This document shows, in pieces, positions 33,241 to 45,200 of a DNA stretch of 64,000 bases. The position numbers were made by a program, and so were the translations under genes. The notes below the pieces were generated by a model, which was not told where the DNA came from, searched no databases, and worked only from the letters and a program-made list of their open reading frames with translations. Each line of letters opens with the position of its first letter. The stretch's first letter is position 1. Source of the DNA: Spirodela intermedia (lineage: Eukaryota; Streptophyta; Magnoliopsida; Alismatales; Araceae); contig LR746274.1 of NCBI GenBank assembly GCA_902729315.2, positions 6,631,037 through 6,695,036 on the forward strand, given 5' to 3'.

Positions 33241-34271
33241 TGACATTGCACTCTAGATGATTGCCTTGAAACACACAAGAAATTTTAGTCCCACATCAAA
33301 AATATTTCGGCAACTGAGTTGAATATAATCTTATGTGATTTCTAAATATTTAGAATAATAGTGTTTATTTGCAACTAAAAATTATTTTTCATAATTTAAC
33401 ACAAATATAAGTCTATTTATTATTAATTAAGGCTAAAACTATATTATTAATTAATTAATAATTCATGATAATGAAGACTTATCAATAGTCATATGATTCA
33501 CTTAGATATATAGTGAAGATTATTTTGAAACATTCTCTATAGTTGTTAAAATTACTTCAGTAAGGATCTTCTTACTATTAATTATATGATTATCTTGGCA
33601 TCTACACCAACTAGATATCAAGAATGTATTTCATCATGATGACTTACAAGATCAGATTTATAGGGAACAACTATTTGGTTTTGTTGCTTAAGGAGAGTCT
33701 AATTTAGTCTACCACTTATGAAAATCTTTTTATGATATGAAGTGATCTCTATGGGCTTAGTTTAGTTGATTCAATAGTGCTATATTGAATTTTAATATTC
33801 AAAGATGTGGAGTTGATCATTCTATTTTTTATAAACATTCTTCTACTAGCTATATTTTGCTAATCATTTATGTTGATGACATTGTTATCACTAGAGATGA
33901 TCGTGAATGTATTTCTAAACTCAATCAATTCTCATAAGAAAAATTTGCAACTAAAGATCTTGGTAATCTTAAATATTTTATGGAGATCTGGATTGCGTGA
34001 TCTGAAAAAGAAATTGTAATCAATCAGCAAAAGTATGTTCTCAATCTTCTTGTAAAAATATGTATGTTAATTATAAGACCAAGCACTACTCCCATCGACA
34101 TTAATTTGAAATTATCCTTTGATGAATGGGAAGTGTTAGAGGATCCAAGGAGAGAAAGACATCTAATTGGTAAAGTGAATTATTTGACCATTACTTGGTC
34201 ATATATTTCTTTTGCTACTAGTGTGATGAGTCAATGTATGAAATAGGCACACATAAAACAGCTAGATGCAG

Positions 34272-34389
34272 TTATGTGGATTATAAGATGTCTCAAAAGA
34301 ATTTCAAACAAAGGATTACTATATAGGAATTTATGTGGATTCTAAGATGTCTCAAAAGAATTTCAAACAAATGATTACTATATAGGAAT
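34272..34389 (+). repeat. 59-bp tandem duplication in Copia RNase H region
   Basis: Two adjacent 59-bp units (34272-34330 and 34331-34389) begin TTATGTGGAT and differ at only a couple of bases. The duplication is specific to this copy and younger than most decay of the element. Confidence 0.85.
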
Positions 34390-34883
34390 AATGGCCATCT
34401 CATTATCCAAAATTTTTTAGAGCAAATTGGGATGGCTATAGTCTGGATATATGATTTATAACTAACTATTGTATCTTTTTTGATAGCAATCTTGTTTCTT
34501 GGAAGAGTAAAAAATAATGTGTCTCATGATTAAATATAGAATTAGAATACAAGACAATGACACATACTACATGTTAGTTTATACAAGTTAGACATCTTAA
34601 ATAACTAGCTTCTCTCATCTAAGCCTTATGAAGTTGAATTGTGATAATTAAGTAGTGATTCATATTACCTCTAATCTTGTATTCTATAAGATGACAAAAT
34701 ATATTAAAGTTGATTGCCACTTCATTAGAGAGAAAATTCAAGTACAACTCATCACTACTTAGAATGGTAACTCCAATAATCATCTTGTTGATATGTTTAC
34801 TACATCACTGAATGATCACAAGGTGAAATTTATCTGTAACAAGTTAAGAGCTTATGATATATACACTCCAATTTGAAGAAGAC

Positions 34884-35037
34884 TGTTAGAGTTATGTTAT
34901 TGTCTAGTATAGGTTTGGTCAGCCCATATAGTAGTTTGGGCTGAAGCAGCCCACTTATGTACATTAGGACCCTAGTATTTATACTAGGGTCTAAAGATTA
35001 GGGTTGCGAGTTGTTTCTCTTTCAACGATTGTCAACA
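34884..35037 (+). repeat. 3' LTR of the Copia element
   Basis: This 154-bp repeat begins TGTTAGAG and ends TTGTCAACA. It matches the 5' LTR apart from scattered substitutions and small indels. The purine-rich TTGAAGAAGAC just before it is a candidate polypurine tract. Confidence 0.88.
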
Positions 35038-36103
35038 CCTCCAATACCATATTATTATTACACATGATAACTACAATAATACATTGATGTCTACTTTGAT
35101 CCATATGACAGAAGAAAAGAGAGATCCACTCGCACCAAAATAAGGACAGAAAGATTTGCATGGTTTGGATGTTACCCTTTTTCTTCACTAGATATATAGA
35201 AGATTATGTAATATTGTCACCTCCGAACGTATTCGTCTCTAATTCAGAGGAATACGTAGTGAGACTCACCTATAACATAGAGGACAGTCGACGGCTCGAG
35301 CAAGTTAGGCAGTTAGTGGCTCTCAAGTCAGCTAGTAGGACGAGACGGTATCTTCTTTCACGATGAGCACTGTTTCATTTATGTCGTCTTTCGTTCTCAG
35401 TGTTTTGCAAATGAGAGAGTCGTGTATTTATCATGGTCTAAGAGACTCTCGGATGTCCCACGGGTAAGCAAAAATGTCCACGCCTAATAAGAGCAGATGA
35501 CTGTCTGTTTTCGCAAAAATCGGTCCGTGAGAATGGCCTGTTTTTCAAATCGGGACGTCCTCGAACTCTCTGATGAAAGGGATTCATTTTAATATTCTGT
35601 GGGCCTGCCGGAGATTCTCGGCCTGGCAGCACGCCCAAAGTCTGCGTAGCTATCACGCGGTCATCTGCTTGATCTAAGCTGCGGGTGGGCATCGAGGAAT
35701 CGTCACGTTCTCGAGCGTGGGAAGGAGAAGAAACGGTTTGCACGCCGTGGCCGGAGCATCTCTCCTTCAACCCGGGCTCGACGACAAAGAGAGGAAGGAA
35801 GGATGGAGAGAGAGAGATGGGGGTGCGGGGTGCACGTTCGCCCTCACGTACCAGGCTCACTACTGTTTGAGGTGGGGGGAGCTTTCCGTCAAATCCACGA
35901 GCTACGTCCAGCTTCCGATTGCGCTCTAAATTCGCAAAGGCCACCGTCGGCCCCGGCGGTGGCGTGCCTTCTCTGACCTCTTGTTGCCCCCCCCCCCCGC
36001 GGAATCCGTTCGTCTCCCACTCCTCCGATCCTTCGTTGGGGATCCGTCCTTTTTTTTCTAGGGGACGAGGGGACGCAGCGGGTTGCAGCCGCCGGAGGAG
36101 GCA
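35038..36103 (+). promoter_or_regulatory. Upstream region of the desaturase gene
   Basis: Composition changes from AT-rich to CG-rich near 35.45 kb. Poly-C (about 35989-35998) and poly-T runs precede the start codon. The long minus-strand frame through 35438-36427 is a by-product of high GC. No clear TATA box was found. Confidence 0.45.
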
Positions 36104-38548
36104 ATGGCGTTGAGGGCGTGCCCCCCGACGTTCCATGAGAAGCATTTCCACACAAGGAGGCAGGCGGCTTCTCGGAAGTGCGTTCTCCGCCAGTCTACGC
36201 TTGCGGGCGGGGCCAGATCTTACCGGGTCCTCATGGCCTCCACCCTTCAGGCCTCCACCAAGTGAGCTTCTCTCCGCCCTTCTCCACTCTTTTCTTTTTG
36301 TAAACATTGGGCGCATCTCCGCTCTTTCCTGGTGGTCCTCCAAGTCACCTGGAAGTGCGTCTTTTTCCCGCCGAGAGACCCTTGCTCCCAGGGTTTCCCC
36401 ATTTATATTTTGGGGTTTCTGTGCCAATCCGTAATCTGGGCATTCCCAGTTTTAATGGGGTGACGGCCGGCACAATTCCTGTTGGTCCCCCTCTAGCCCA
36501 TTCTTTTCTTTGCGAACAGAACAGGCTAGCCCGTCGATCGCCGCGTGGTCTGATTCCATTTTCTCCAAACTTTTCCGATGGAAGATGCCGGTCGCCCTGT
36601 TTCGAATCGACCAGTTCCGCTTATTTTGAGCCCATCAGCCGATCGACCATTTTCTTGTAAATCTCTCACTTCCATCACCGGCGACGCGCATATGGGGGCC
36701 CCGAGCTCTGTGTCTGTGAGGAATTGCCCTTGGTGGGCGATGCGAGGATACTTCCCACGCGAATCATGGCGAGCGACGATGGAGAAGTACATATGACGGA
36801 CGGGATTCAATCATAAATGAACTACAACTGTTGCCACCAATCATCATCTTTTCCTATTAATTTTATCAAAGCCCAGACTAAGACTGCGTTTCTGATGCCT
36901 GATTGCCAAAATCAGGGCCGAGGGTGCAAGGACGACGCGGTTCAGCCCCCCTCAAGAGGTGCATGTGCAGGTCACCCACTCCATGCCGCCCCAGAAGATG
37001 GAGATATTCAGATCGTTGGAGGGCTGGGCGGAGGACAACATCCTTCCGTACCTCAAGTCCGTAGAGAAGAACTGGCAGCCCCAGGATTTTCTGCCGGAAT
37101 CCTCCTCCGACGGCTTCCACGAACAGGTGGCGGAGCTGAGGGAGCGGGCCAAGGAGCTCCCGGACGACTATTTCGTCTGCCTGGTGGGGGACATGATAAC
37201 CGAGGAAGCTCTTCCGACGTATCAGACGATGCTCAACACCCTCGACGGCGTTCGGGATGAGACCGGTGCGAGCCTCACTTCGTGGGCCGTCTGGACGAGG
37301 GCGTGGACGGCCGAAGAGAACAGGCACGGCGACCTTCTGAACAAATACCTGTACCTTTCTGGGAGGGTGGACATGCGGCAGGTCGAGAAGACAATTCAAT
37401 ACCTTATTGGCTCTGGAATGGTACGCCTCTCTCTCTCTCTCTCTCTCGCTCACACACAGACACACACCGCGCTTAAATAGGTTCTCAATCAAAATTATCA
37501 GCCACTTTCTCCCTAGATATTGAAATGAGATGATGAGGCTGGGAAAGAGCATGGAGGTAATGTCGGCCAGCAGAAGCTATACTCTGTTCTCGACTAACGG
37601 GATTCTGAGGGCACATGCATATTGAGGCCCATGCAGTGAACTAGACCGGGGCGGCGGGAGAGAGAGAGAGAGAGACAGAGAGAGAGGGAGAGACAGAGAG
37701 AGCTATATCAGGCGTAATAAGATGGTAGAAGTCTAGCTGAAGTGCCCACCTCAAGTGGAGGTTGGGTGGAATTACTTTTACTTTGTCGTAACCAAGATGG
37801 AAAATTATATGGTCCCCTCTCACTGCTCTCTTGAAATTGACAGGATGATCCGACCTGTTCATACCCTCATCGTTGTCTCCTTGCCTGCCCTTTCTTGCTT
37901 TCTCCTGTCAATTTTATGGCTGATATCCTGCTGCTGCCGCCGTATGTGCGTGCGTGTCTCCTCCCTCCATCATATGCTCTCCAGGATCCTCGCACGGAGA
38001 ATAGCCCCTACCTGGGGTTCATCTACACCTCTTTCCAGGAGCGAGCGACCTTCATTTCCCACGGTAACACCGCGAGGCTGGCCAAGGAGCGCGGAGACCT
38101 GAAGCTGGCGCAGATATGCGGCACCATCGCGGCGGACGAGAAACGCCATGAGACCGCGTACGCGAAGATAGTGGAGAAGCTATTCGAGGTGGACCCCGAC
38201 GGCACGGTGCTCGCATTTGCGGACATGATGAAGAAGAAGGTCGCCATGCCCGCGCATCTGATGTACGATGGGCGCGACGACGACCTGTTTGAGCACTTCT
38301 CGGCGGTCGCCCAGCGGCTGGGGGTCTACACGGCCAAGGAGTATGCGGACATCCTCGAGTTCCTGGTGGGGAGGTGGAAAGTGGAGAACCTGACGTCCAT
38401 CCTCTCCGGGGAGGGGAGGAAGGCTCGCGACTTCGTCTGCAGCCTCGCTCCGAGGATAAGGAGGCTCGAGGAGAGGTCCCAGACCAGGATCAAGCAGGGA
38501 CCGGCCGTACCCTTCAGTTGGATCTACGACCGTAAGGTTCAGCTCTGA
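36104..38548 (+). CDS. SAD: Plastid stearoyl-ACP (acyl-ACP) desaturase
   Basis: This soluble plastid di-iron enzyme introduces the first double bond into stearoyl-ACP using ferredoxin and oxygen. Three exons join in phase: 36104-36261, 36916-37420 and 37985-38548, giving 408 residues, close to the usual length of about 390-400. Exon 1 encodes a Ser/Arg-rich transit peptide ([15 protein letters not shown]...). Mature sequence begins about [13 protein letters not shown]. Both iron-binding motifs are intact: EENRHG at about residues 186-191 and DEKRHE at about 272-277. Other family blocks are [19 protein letters not shown] and [16 protein letters not shown]. The protein ends KVQL. The short first exon with a long first intron is a typical arrangement for this gene family. 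Intron 2 carries CT and GA microsatellites. It looks fully functional. Confidence 0.96.
37427..37447 (+). repeat. (CT)n microsatellite at the start of desaturase intron 2
   Basis: This is an uninterrupted CT run directly after the 5' splice site at 37421. Confidence 0.9.
37658..37702 (+). repeat. (GA)n-rich microsatellite in desaturase intron 2
   Basis: GA repeats here are broken by CAGAGA and GGGAGA variants. Confidence 0.85.
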
Positions 38549-40220
38549 GTGCTTTGACGAAAGCCTCTGTGTCATCGTTTCCTCGCTCTTCTTTTCTCTA
38601 GCTAGAGGATTCACTTGTGGTTGTTTGGCTCGCTTGGCCATGGAAAGATGGGACTGAATGGCGGAGGTCTGTCTGTAGATACCGGGGGCTCTGTTGAAGA
38701 AAGGCCTCGGCGCAGGGGGGTGGGGTCCTCTACGGCAAGAGTGAACGGGCTAGTGCAGTGCCCGCCTCCCTAGCATACACAGCAGCTACCGTGTTGCATT
38801 CGGTGCTCCCACCGTCACCGTAAGTGATGAATATGTGAACTGCTTGAAGCCACCCCGGTTATTTTTTGTGGTGCAAGCTGTCTTGTCGATGACTACATTG
38901 CCCCCCAAGAAGAAAGCATCCCATGTTAGCGTTCACCGACATTTTGGCTCTCATTCTGACTATATAAAAGAGGCGGGAGGGGCCATTAATCCCCCATCTT
39001 CCGCGGCAATGAACCCTGTTGTCGGTCAAGGCCTCGTGGAGGGTTGTTAAATAGGAACTGACGCCTTCGATTATTGAATGAGGGCTTCGGGCGGTCGGCC
39101 TCCCGTCTGTCCGATGGGATCGGCCCCACTCTGACGTTCGCGGAGAGTAGAAATCCAGATGGGGTGAGGAAGGCACCGCGGCCGCAAGTAAGAGAGAGAG
39201 AGAGAGAGATGCAGATGAGCCGGCGTCTCACGTGGTCGGGGACAGACCTCCCACTACCTTCTACCTCTGGGGGGCCTTATGATGATGACGATGATCATGT
39301 CACGCCCTCCACTGCGAGGTTGTAGTTCCAATCTCTCTCTCTCTCTCTCTCATCACCATGAAGAAGGGAGCGGAAGGGACTTGAAGGCTACTTCTTTTTT
39401 CCATGAATAAGTATCGGACGCGAGATTCTCCGTTGCATTCAATGGCGAGGCCACCGTGTCTCCTCACGCTTTCATATCGGGTTCAATGAGAGGACCCGGC
39501 GAGAAGTGGACCCCTCTCCATGAAGCGGTGCCCTCCCCTCCCAGAGCCCGTCGATTATATATGTCCCCGAACCCGTGGCAGGGCGCCCTTGATTATATAC
39601 GTCCGAACAGAGAGAGGAAAGAAAGAGAGAGCGACCTAGAGATATACAGAGAGAGAGAGAGAGAGAGACAGAGAGAGACAGAGAGACACAACCCATGGGA
39701 AGAAGAGCCTTAAAGATGTATACGTTAGAAGCCGGAGGGAAGAAAAAGAAAGGGCAGGCCTTACTCCACGCGAAATAAGATAAATGGAACACCACCCGGC
39801 CGCCTAGCTGGCCACCTTAGTTCTTCTTCCTCTGCCTCTCTCAACCCCTGAGGCACGCGGGGATATAAAATCCAGTTCAACTCAGACGGGGGCCGCCACG
39901 GCGATTCGGAACTTTCTTTTCTCTGGCGCGACGGCGAGGAGAGAACAGTAGACGGGCCGGGCGCCACTAGCGAAGACTTCAGGTCCTCGTCCTCCCCTCC
40001 TTCCGCCCTCCTTCATCGATCGATCCTCGGCGGCCCAGAGAAGCATCCGATTCCCATTCCATTGTGATGGTGTCGCCCTCCCGCTTTGGAGTGGCTTGCT
40101 GCTCCTATCTGCCCGTCGATTCCCCCCCAAAATAGTGAATCGATCGGTCGGATATAGAGCCAGCCAGGGTTCATTCATAGTGCTCACCTAGGCCGGCGAC
40201 CTTTCCCCATCTCCCCAGAA
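38549..40220 (+). promoter_or_regulatory. Region between desaturase and DUF868 genes
   Basis: This holds the desaturase 3' flank and the DUF868 promoter. It is rich in GA/CT microsatellites at about 39191-39209, 39332-39351 and 39645-39690. A TATA-like GATATAAAAT at 39862-39871 lies about 350 bp upstream of ATG 40221. No other gene is recognised. Confidence 0.5.
39864..39870 (+). promoter_or_regulatory. Likely TATA box of the DUF868 gene
   Basis: TATAAAA in a GC-rich setting, at a plausible distance from the start codon if the 5' UTR is about 320 nt. Confidence 0.5.
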
Positions 40221-41144
40221 ATGAGGGACTTGGCTGCCTGCTACAGCGATCACGCTGTCAAAGTTTCTGATTCCTCCTGCTCTGGAAGCGGCAGCGCCGC
40301 CTTCGGCGGCGACCCGTCGACCCGCAGCGCTGTCACCACCAGTCTCTACAAGACCAAGTTGTCGACTGGGAAGGTGCTCCTGATCCGGGTGACGTGGACT
40401 AAGAGCCTCCTCGGACAGGGCCTCTCCGTGGGCGTCGAGGAACGGTCTACTAACTCTGTTCAGCCGCAGAACCGAAAGAAGGCCGCCGCCGCTGCAAGTT
40501 CGCTGTTCCTGAGGAGGAAGAAGGGTAGCCAGTCGTGGCTCTGCGGGGACTCGGAGGTCGCGCTCTACTGGGACGTCTCCTCGGCCAAGTACGCCTCCGG
40601 GCCGGAGCCAGTCGAGGGCTTCTATCTGGTCGTGATAGTGGACTCAGATCTGGTCGTCGTGCTCGGCGATCGGAGCAGAGAACAGAGAAGCCGGCTAGAG
40701 GCGAGGCCCGTCCCGGTCGTGGGTGGCGCGTCAACCACGGTAATAAGTCGGAGGGAGCAGGTGGTGATGGGGAGCAGCAGCCAGTACTCGACCAAGGCGC
40801 GGTTCGGCGAGGGAGGGAGAGACCATGAGATCCTGATCCGGTGCAGGGCGGAGGGCGGGCCCAAGGAGTCGGAGCTGAGCGTATACATGGACAGGAAGCG
40901 GGTGGCGCTGGTGAGGAGGCTCAAGTGGAACTTCCGAGGGAACCAGACCATCTTCGTGGACGGGATCCCGGTGGACCTGATGTGGGATGTCCACGACTGG
41001 TGGTTCGGAGGCGCGTCGGGCCGGGCGGCGTTCATGTTCCGGACGAGGAGCGCGCCGGAGACCCGGCTGTGGCTCGAGGAGGAGACTCTGCAAGGGGACC
41101 AGGGTTTCGCCCTCTTGATCCACGCTTTCAGGGCCCCCTCATGA
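40221..41144 (+). CDS. DUF868 family protein
   Basis: This is an intronless gene of 307 codons, typical for the plant-specific DUF868 family (about 280-340 residues), whose biochemical role is unknown. The family pattern is clear: MRDLAACYSDHAVKV, then TTSLYKTKLSTGKVLLIRVTW, a short basic WLCGDSEVALYWDVSSAKY block after a Lys/Arg-rich loop, FYLVVIVDSDLVVVLGD, a tail with HEILIRCRAEG, LSVYMDRKRVALVRRLKW, NFRGNQTIFVDG, VDLMWDVHDWWF and FMFRTR. No membrane segment or signal peptide is evident. The protein is complete and I see no frame damage. Confidence 0.93.
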   Translation: MRDLAACYSDHAVKVSDSSCSGSGSAAFGGDPSTRSAVTTSLYKTKLSTGKVLLIRVTWTKSLLGQGLSVGVEERSTNSVQPQNRKKAAAAASSLFLRRKKGSQSWLCGDSEVALYWDVSSAKYASGPEPVEGFYLVVIVDSDLVVVLGDRSREQRSRLEARPVPVVGGASTTVISRREQVVMGSSSQYSTKARFGEGGRDHEILIRCRAEGGPKESELSVYMDRKRVALVRRLKWNFRGNQTIFVDGIPVDLMWDVHDWWFGGASGRAAFMFRTRSAPETRLWLEEETLQGDQGFALLIHAFRAPS

Positions 41145-42227
41145 TGATCTCGAGATCGCTCGATGTATATTTGGATCTCTCGATATCTCGACTTTTTTTC
41201 GCCCCCCTCCCCCCGCGGCAGCGAGCTCTGGCTCGAGAGGGGGTCGCCCCTTCGATGTCGGCTGGTTCTTTTCTCTTTTCAGAGCTCGCGCGCGTCGACT
41301 GTGTTCACTAATCAGTCCGGCAGATTCCGTGCGGAATAACGGAGGGAAATTTTGTCTCCCCCCCCCCCGAATCGTGCATCAGTTTGCTCGTCCAGGTCTT
41401 TGCGTCCCCTGTGGGGAATCATCGTTCACCCCCGCCGCCGTTTTCTCTCACGGTAGATAGAATCTGGATATATATAGATATGTAGACAGATGGACGGAGA
41501 GGGAGAGAGGGAGAGAGACAGAGAGAAGCCGTCCTACTCTTTCTCTCTCTTGTCCAGGTTATAATCGGCACTTCGCCTTCAGTAGGCTCTGAAAGGGATT
41601 CATCTTCGCTTAAATTTACTTTGGAAGCGCCGACAGGCATTGTATTGTAGCTCGGAGTAGACGTCTGGTGGAGCAATTCTGTGGATGAAATCTGGGAGGA
41701 GGCCATGGGTAGTCCCCGAGGCGATGATGACAGTCGTGACGGGTTGGCGACGGCAAGCCATCGCTGACTTCCTTTTTCCGGAGGCATCTTCTGTCACACC
41801 AGCTGGCGCCGACAGGAGGGCACGACGAGCTCAGATGCTTGCCATCCGACCGGTCGAGCAGACGTCTCGTTGCGATGGCGAAAATGGCCTGAATCCCTCC
41901 CGCCGCTCCGCCTCCTCGTCAGCGTGAACCGGCAAGGCTGCGCCAGTTGACGTCTTCTTTATCCAAACACCGATCGAGTCCCTCCCTGCGCAGACTGGAT
42001 AGGCTCCCCGTCTTGACACAGGGACAGAGAGAAAGAAAGGGACGGGGAAGGGAGAAGGTGAGCGGGAGTCTCCGTTTACTTTTATGGGCTTTGACGGCAT
42101 GCATGACATATGGGTGCACGGGATCACGCTAGTAGCACAAGGGACAGAAGGTGGCATCAACAGGTTCGTTCAAACAGTTGGGAGTCACTTCGCCGATCCG
42201 AGCGGAGCTGAGCACGCCGCGCGGTTT
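41145..42227. other. Intergenic region between convergent DUF868 and RING-H2 genes
   Basis: This contains both 3' flanks, a poly-C run (about 41361-41369) and a GA-rich segment (about 41498-41525). Minus-strand frames of about 110-120 codons have no recognisable domain. Confidence 0.5.
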
Positions 42228-45200
42228 TCAGAGCTGGGTCCCCCGCACGGGCGGCTCCGCCACTGTCTGGCGGTCGTCCTCGAGCGAGCGGGCCCGCCCC
42301 CCGCTGCCGAGGAAGCAGCGGTGGGGGCGTAGCTCGAAGGGTGGCGGCGGGGGCGGGTGCCCGCCGGCTCGCACGGGCGCGCTGTACAGCGGCAGCATCA
42401 GGCGGCGCCTCTCCGGCGAGTCGCGCAGGGAGAAGCGGCAGACGGGGCAGGTCGAGTGGTGCTGCAGCCACAAGTCAATGCAGGAGACGTGGAAGGCGTG
42501 CCCGCAGTGCGGCAGCACTCGCAGGACGTCCTTCTCCTTGTACTCCGAGAGGCACACCGTGCACCTGCAAGGATTGCAACAAAGAAACAGAGCAATGGGC
42601 ATGCTGAGGGACGGGAGAAGAGACCAGGCCAGCCAAGAACAGAAGAAGACTAGAAGAGCGATCTACGCGGCATGCAGGTGCACGGGTGGGTTTATCTAGG
42701 TCAACAGTTTATGATGGGCGTTCACCGAATTCTCGAAGAGAAAGAGAAGAGCACGACAATGTGGTGAGGTCATCGCCATCGCAGGCATTTTCTGAGCTAC
42801 TAAGAAGAACAAGTACAAAGGCAAGCGCAAGAAAAAGTGCAATAGGGAGAGACGCAAACCGAAGGAGAGATTATTCAATCAGATTAATCGGATCATCGCA
42901 CCACCAAGTTTCTAGAGGGCCACCCTTACTTACCGGAGAAGAACAGAGCACGCCCGACCTTTCTAGCAAGCAGGCACGCGACTCCTGGTGGGTCTTGACA
43001 TCTCATGGCGAAGCTAGCGCTTTCCAAGGAAGCGCGGATCAGTGGGTAATGGCTTGCTCTTCTGATAATCACGGGCGGGGTGTGCAAGAACGACCATGAT
43101 TATCACGCCCGAGTGTTTCAATGGACACCTCATAAAATCTATCCCAGGCGAAACCGACGGCACTTCGGAAAGCAACCAAGCTCTTGATTTCGCTTCTTAG
43201 GAATACCATATGCATGAAAATTCTAGGAGATGAATGGGTGTAACCTACGATTTCTATGTAATATCGTCCATGCAGTTCTCGCGCTTATCATGTCCAAGAG
43301 GTAGGATGAAAGCAGGTACAAAACCAGTAAAATTATACAATCCCCGGCGTGATACTCAACTACTAACTAGCCCAAGATCCAGGGGCTCAGAGTACGTGAG
43401 CTGGGGCCCTCCCTCATCTGGAGAATAGGTGGTCTAAATTGTCCATGTTCCCGCTCATCAATGCCACCAACGCTAGTTACAATTTCTCATCGCACACTGT
43501 CCATGCAGTCAGGAGAATCTAAATGCCCTAGAAGGCTTGGTTGATACGCCGCACTCCAAGAGAACAAATATGCCTACTGTGCGCAGAGAGGGTGTCCAAT
43601 GTAAGAACAGGAGCAGGAGGCTATTTAGCTTAAGAAGGAAGCTATCAACACCAAACTCTTGAATTCCACAAGCGTGGACGAAGTAACCCGACCTCAGAGG
43701 GGCCATGCCATCTTATGGAAAGAGACACCAGTCCCCGGTTGTAGCATAGCCTGAATAAATGGGACTTGAGGCCCTATGATTCACACACATTTTCTTGTCG
43801 TCAAAAAATAAGCTCAGGCTCCTGAGTCCCCGCCTGCATGGAGAGGAGGGCGGACCTTTCTAGCTTGGACAAGCAACTTCACACCCTGAGAGGAACAGAA
43901 ATCAAACATCCATCTTCCACCAGCAGGTGCCGGGCCAGAGTGATGTGGTGGACGGCCTACAACAAAGGAAGTTGCGGGCCAAAACCAAGTTCACACTAGA
44001 TTAGATTGCCATCTAGCCTTGCTTTCTCTCTCTGATCCTTATCTTCTCTTTCAACCAGCCTTGGCCTGTTGAAAAAAGGCTAATCCTCAGCTTTCAGCTG
44101 GGTAACCTTTGGACTTTACACGATTATCCGTTCCGTTGATATCCAGCTCTTCAATTCAGGGAGAAATTGAACCCATTCTAATAATCTTACCCACTTTTCC
44201 TTGGCCTCACACCTCTCCTAATAATCTTATCCCCACTAAAATGCTCCTCTCTGGGCTGATAATGCTACTGGTCGACGTATAAATATCGTAAGCATTGTAT
44301 AAATTATCCTATCGTCCTAGATTCCTAGACATTATACAAAGAGTTCTATCGATTCATATACTGTTATTTTCCTCTTTATCCCGTGCCCGAAATTTTCCCA
44401 GGGTCCATCCAAACACCCTCATCTCAGCCGTATGAAATTCCTTACGAGTTTTTCTGCCTAACACCCTGCACCATACAGGCTGGATCACCTTATAGCCGCA
44501 GTATTCTTTTCCTTCCACCCAGGTCAAGACATGGCAGCGAGTTCTGAATTTTTCCCATACTTTTTCCTATTCCTTGAGATTCAATTGACCTCGGATTCAA
44601 AATAGTTCCCCCAGCTCCCTGATCCTCAAGACTCCAGAAAGCCATTCAAAGAAAGAAAATCATTGAAGTCATGCATATACTGGTTTAATCAGATCATTCC
44701 GATGAAATCCAGCCGCCAAACATCGACCACACCCATTTTCCCCTGGCAGGAACTCTTCTTACACAGAAATAGATGGGGATGTGAGATGCTACCCATTGTT
44801 TCTGATCCAACAGATTCGCGAACAAGCAGGGTGGATTTTGAAGATGAAATTTTTAGCATGCATGAGAAAGATCAGACGATACTGGTAGAGGGCACATATA
44901 GCATTTATCAACTCCAGAAAGCCTCAGAGAAAGAGAAGGAAGGAAAGATGGATGTGTTCAACGACCAAACCAATTAAAGTCAGAATGCGGGTGTACTTAC
45001 TGAGTATCCTCCTCCAAGAGCAGAATCTTATCCCCGTAGTTCTTAGTCGGAAAATTTTCCACCACGACAGGCTCCAGGCCGTGGAGGCCCCGTTCCAGCT
45101 GTTTCGAGGAGGAAGTCAACAATCAACTATGGTGGATAGTCAGGAAATCGCGACTCTTAAGAGGGAGGGCTGCCATCATGCCAAGGTAGGCCGATTCGCG

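Larger units (their letters stand above)
30671..33484 (-). mobile_element. LTR-like element, copy C, enlarged and decayed, inserted in Copia reverse transcriptase
   Basis: The ends match copy B (TAACATGACTTAGTC at one side, GAAGACTTATCA at the other). Flanks GTAGC and ATAGT agree at three of five bases, the differences being transitions. The unit interrupts Copia reverse transcriptase after LKEHLVA. It is 2.8 kb instead of 1.63 kb because about 31600-33345 carries foreign sequence: a purine-rich run near 31900-32110, a segment shared with about 62760-63010, and a degenerate 112-bp tandem array. Confidence 0.7.
25703..35037 (+). mobile_element. Decayed Ty1/Copia retrotransposon with nested insertions
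   Basis: The element is flanked by LTRs at 25703-25853 and 34884-35037 and by CCTCT/CCTCC, a probable 5-bp target duplication with one transition. Order inside: primer-binding site at 25854; Gag traces about 26450-26800; a protease phrase SSWILDLGVTNHIT near 27240 (the usual Asp-Ser-Gly is Asp-Leu-Gly); integrase C-terminal part about 28170-28386, resuming at 30030; start of reverse transcriptase about 30515-30670, resuming at about 33490 with DYFETFS and ITSVRI; YVDDIVI near 33870; LGNLKYFMEI; then RNase H-like remnants to about 34870. The order protease-integrase-RT is Copia type. Many stops and frame breaks make it inactive. Two LTR-like units (copies B and C) split it. Confidence 0.9.

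Noticed and set aside
28387-33484. Copies B and C as the two LTRs of one element
   Set aside because: Each has its own flanking duplication and the sequence between them is continuous Copia integrase/RT, so they are two separate insertions.
35438-36427. 329-codon minus-strand open frame upstream of the desaturase gene
   Set aside because: It overlaps the desaturase promoter and exon 1, has no domain, and is rich in Arg, Gly and Pro as expected from reading GC-rich DNA in the wrong frame.
41831-42160. 109-codon minus-strand frame downstream of the RING-H2 gene
   Set aside because: It has no domain and falls in the 3' flanks of convergent genes.
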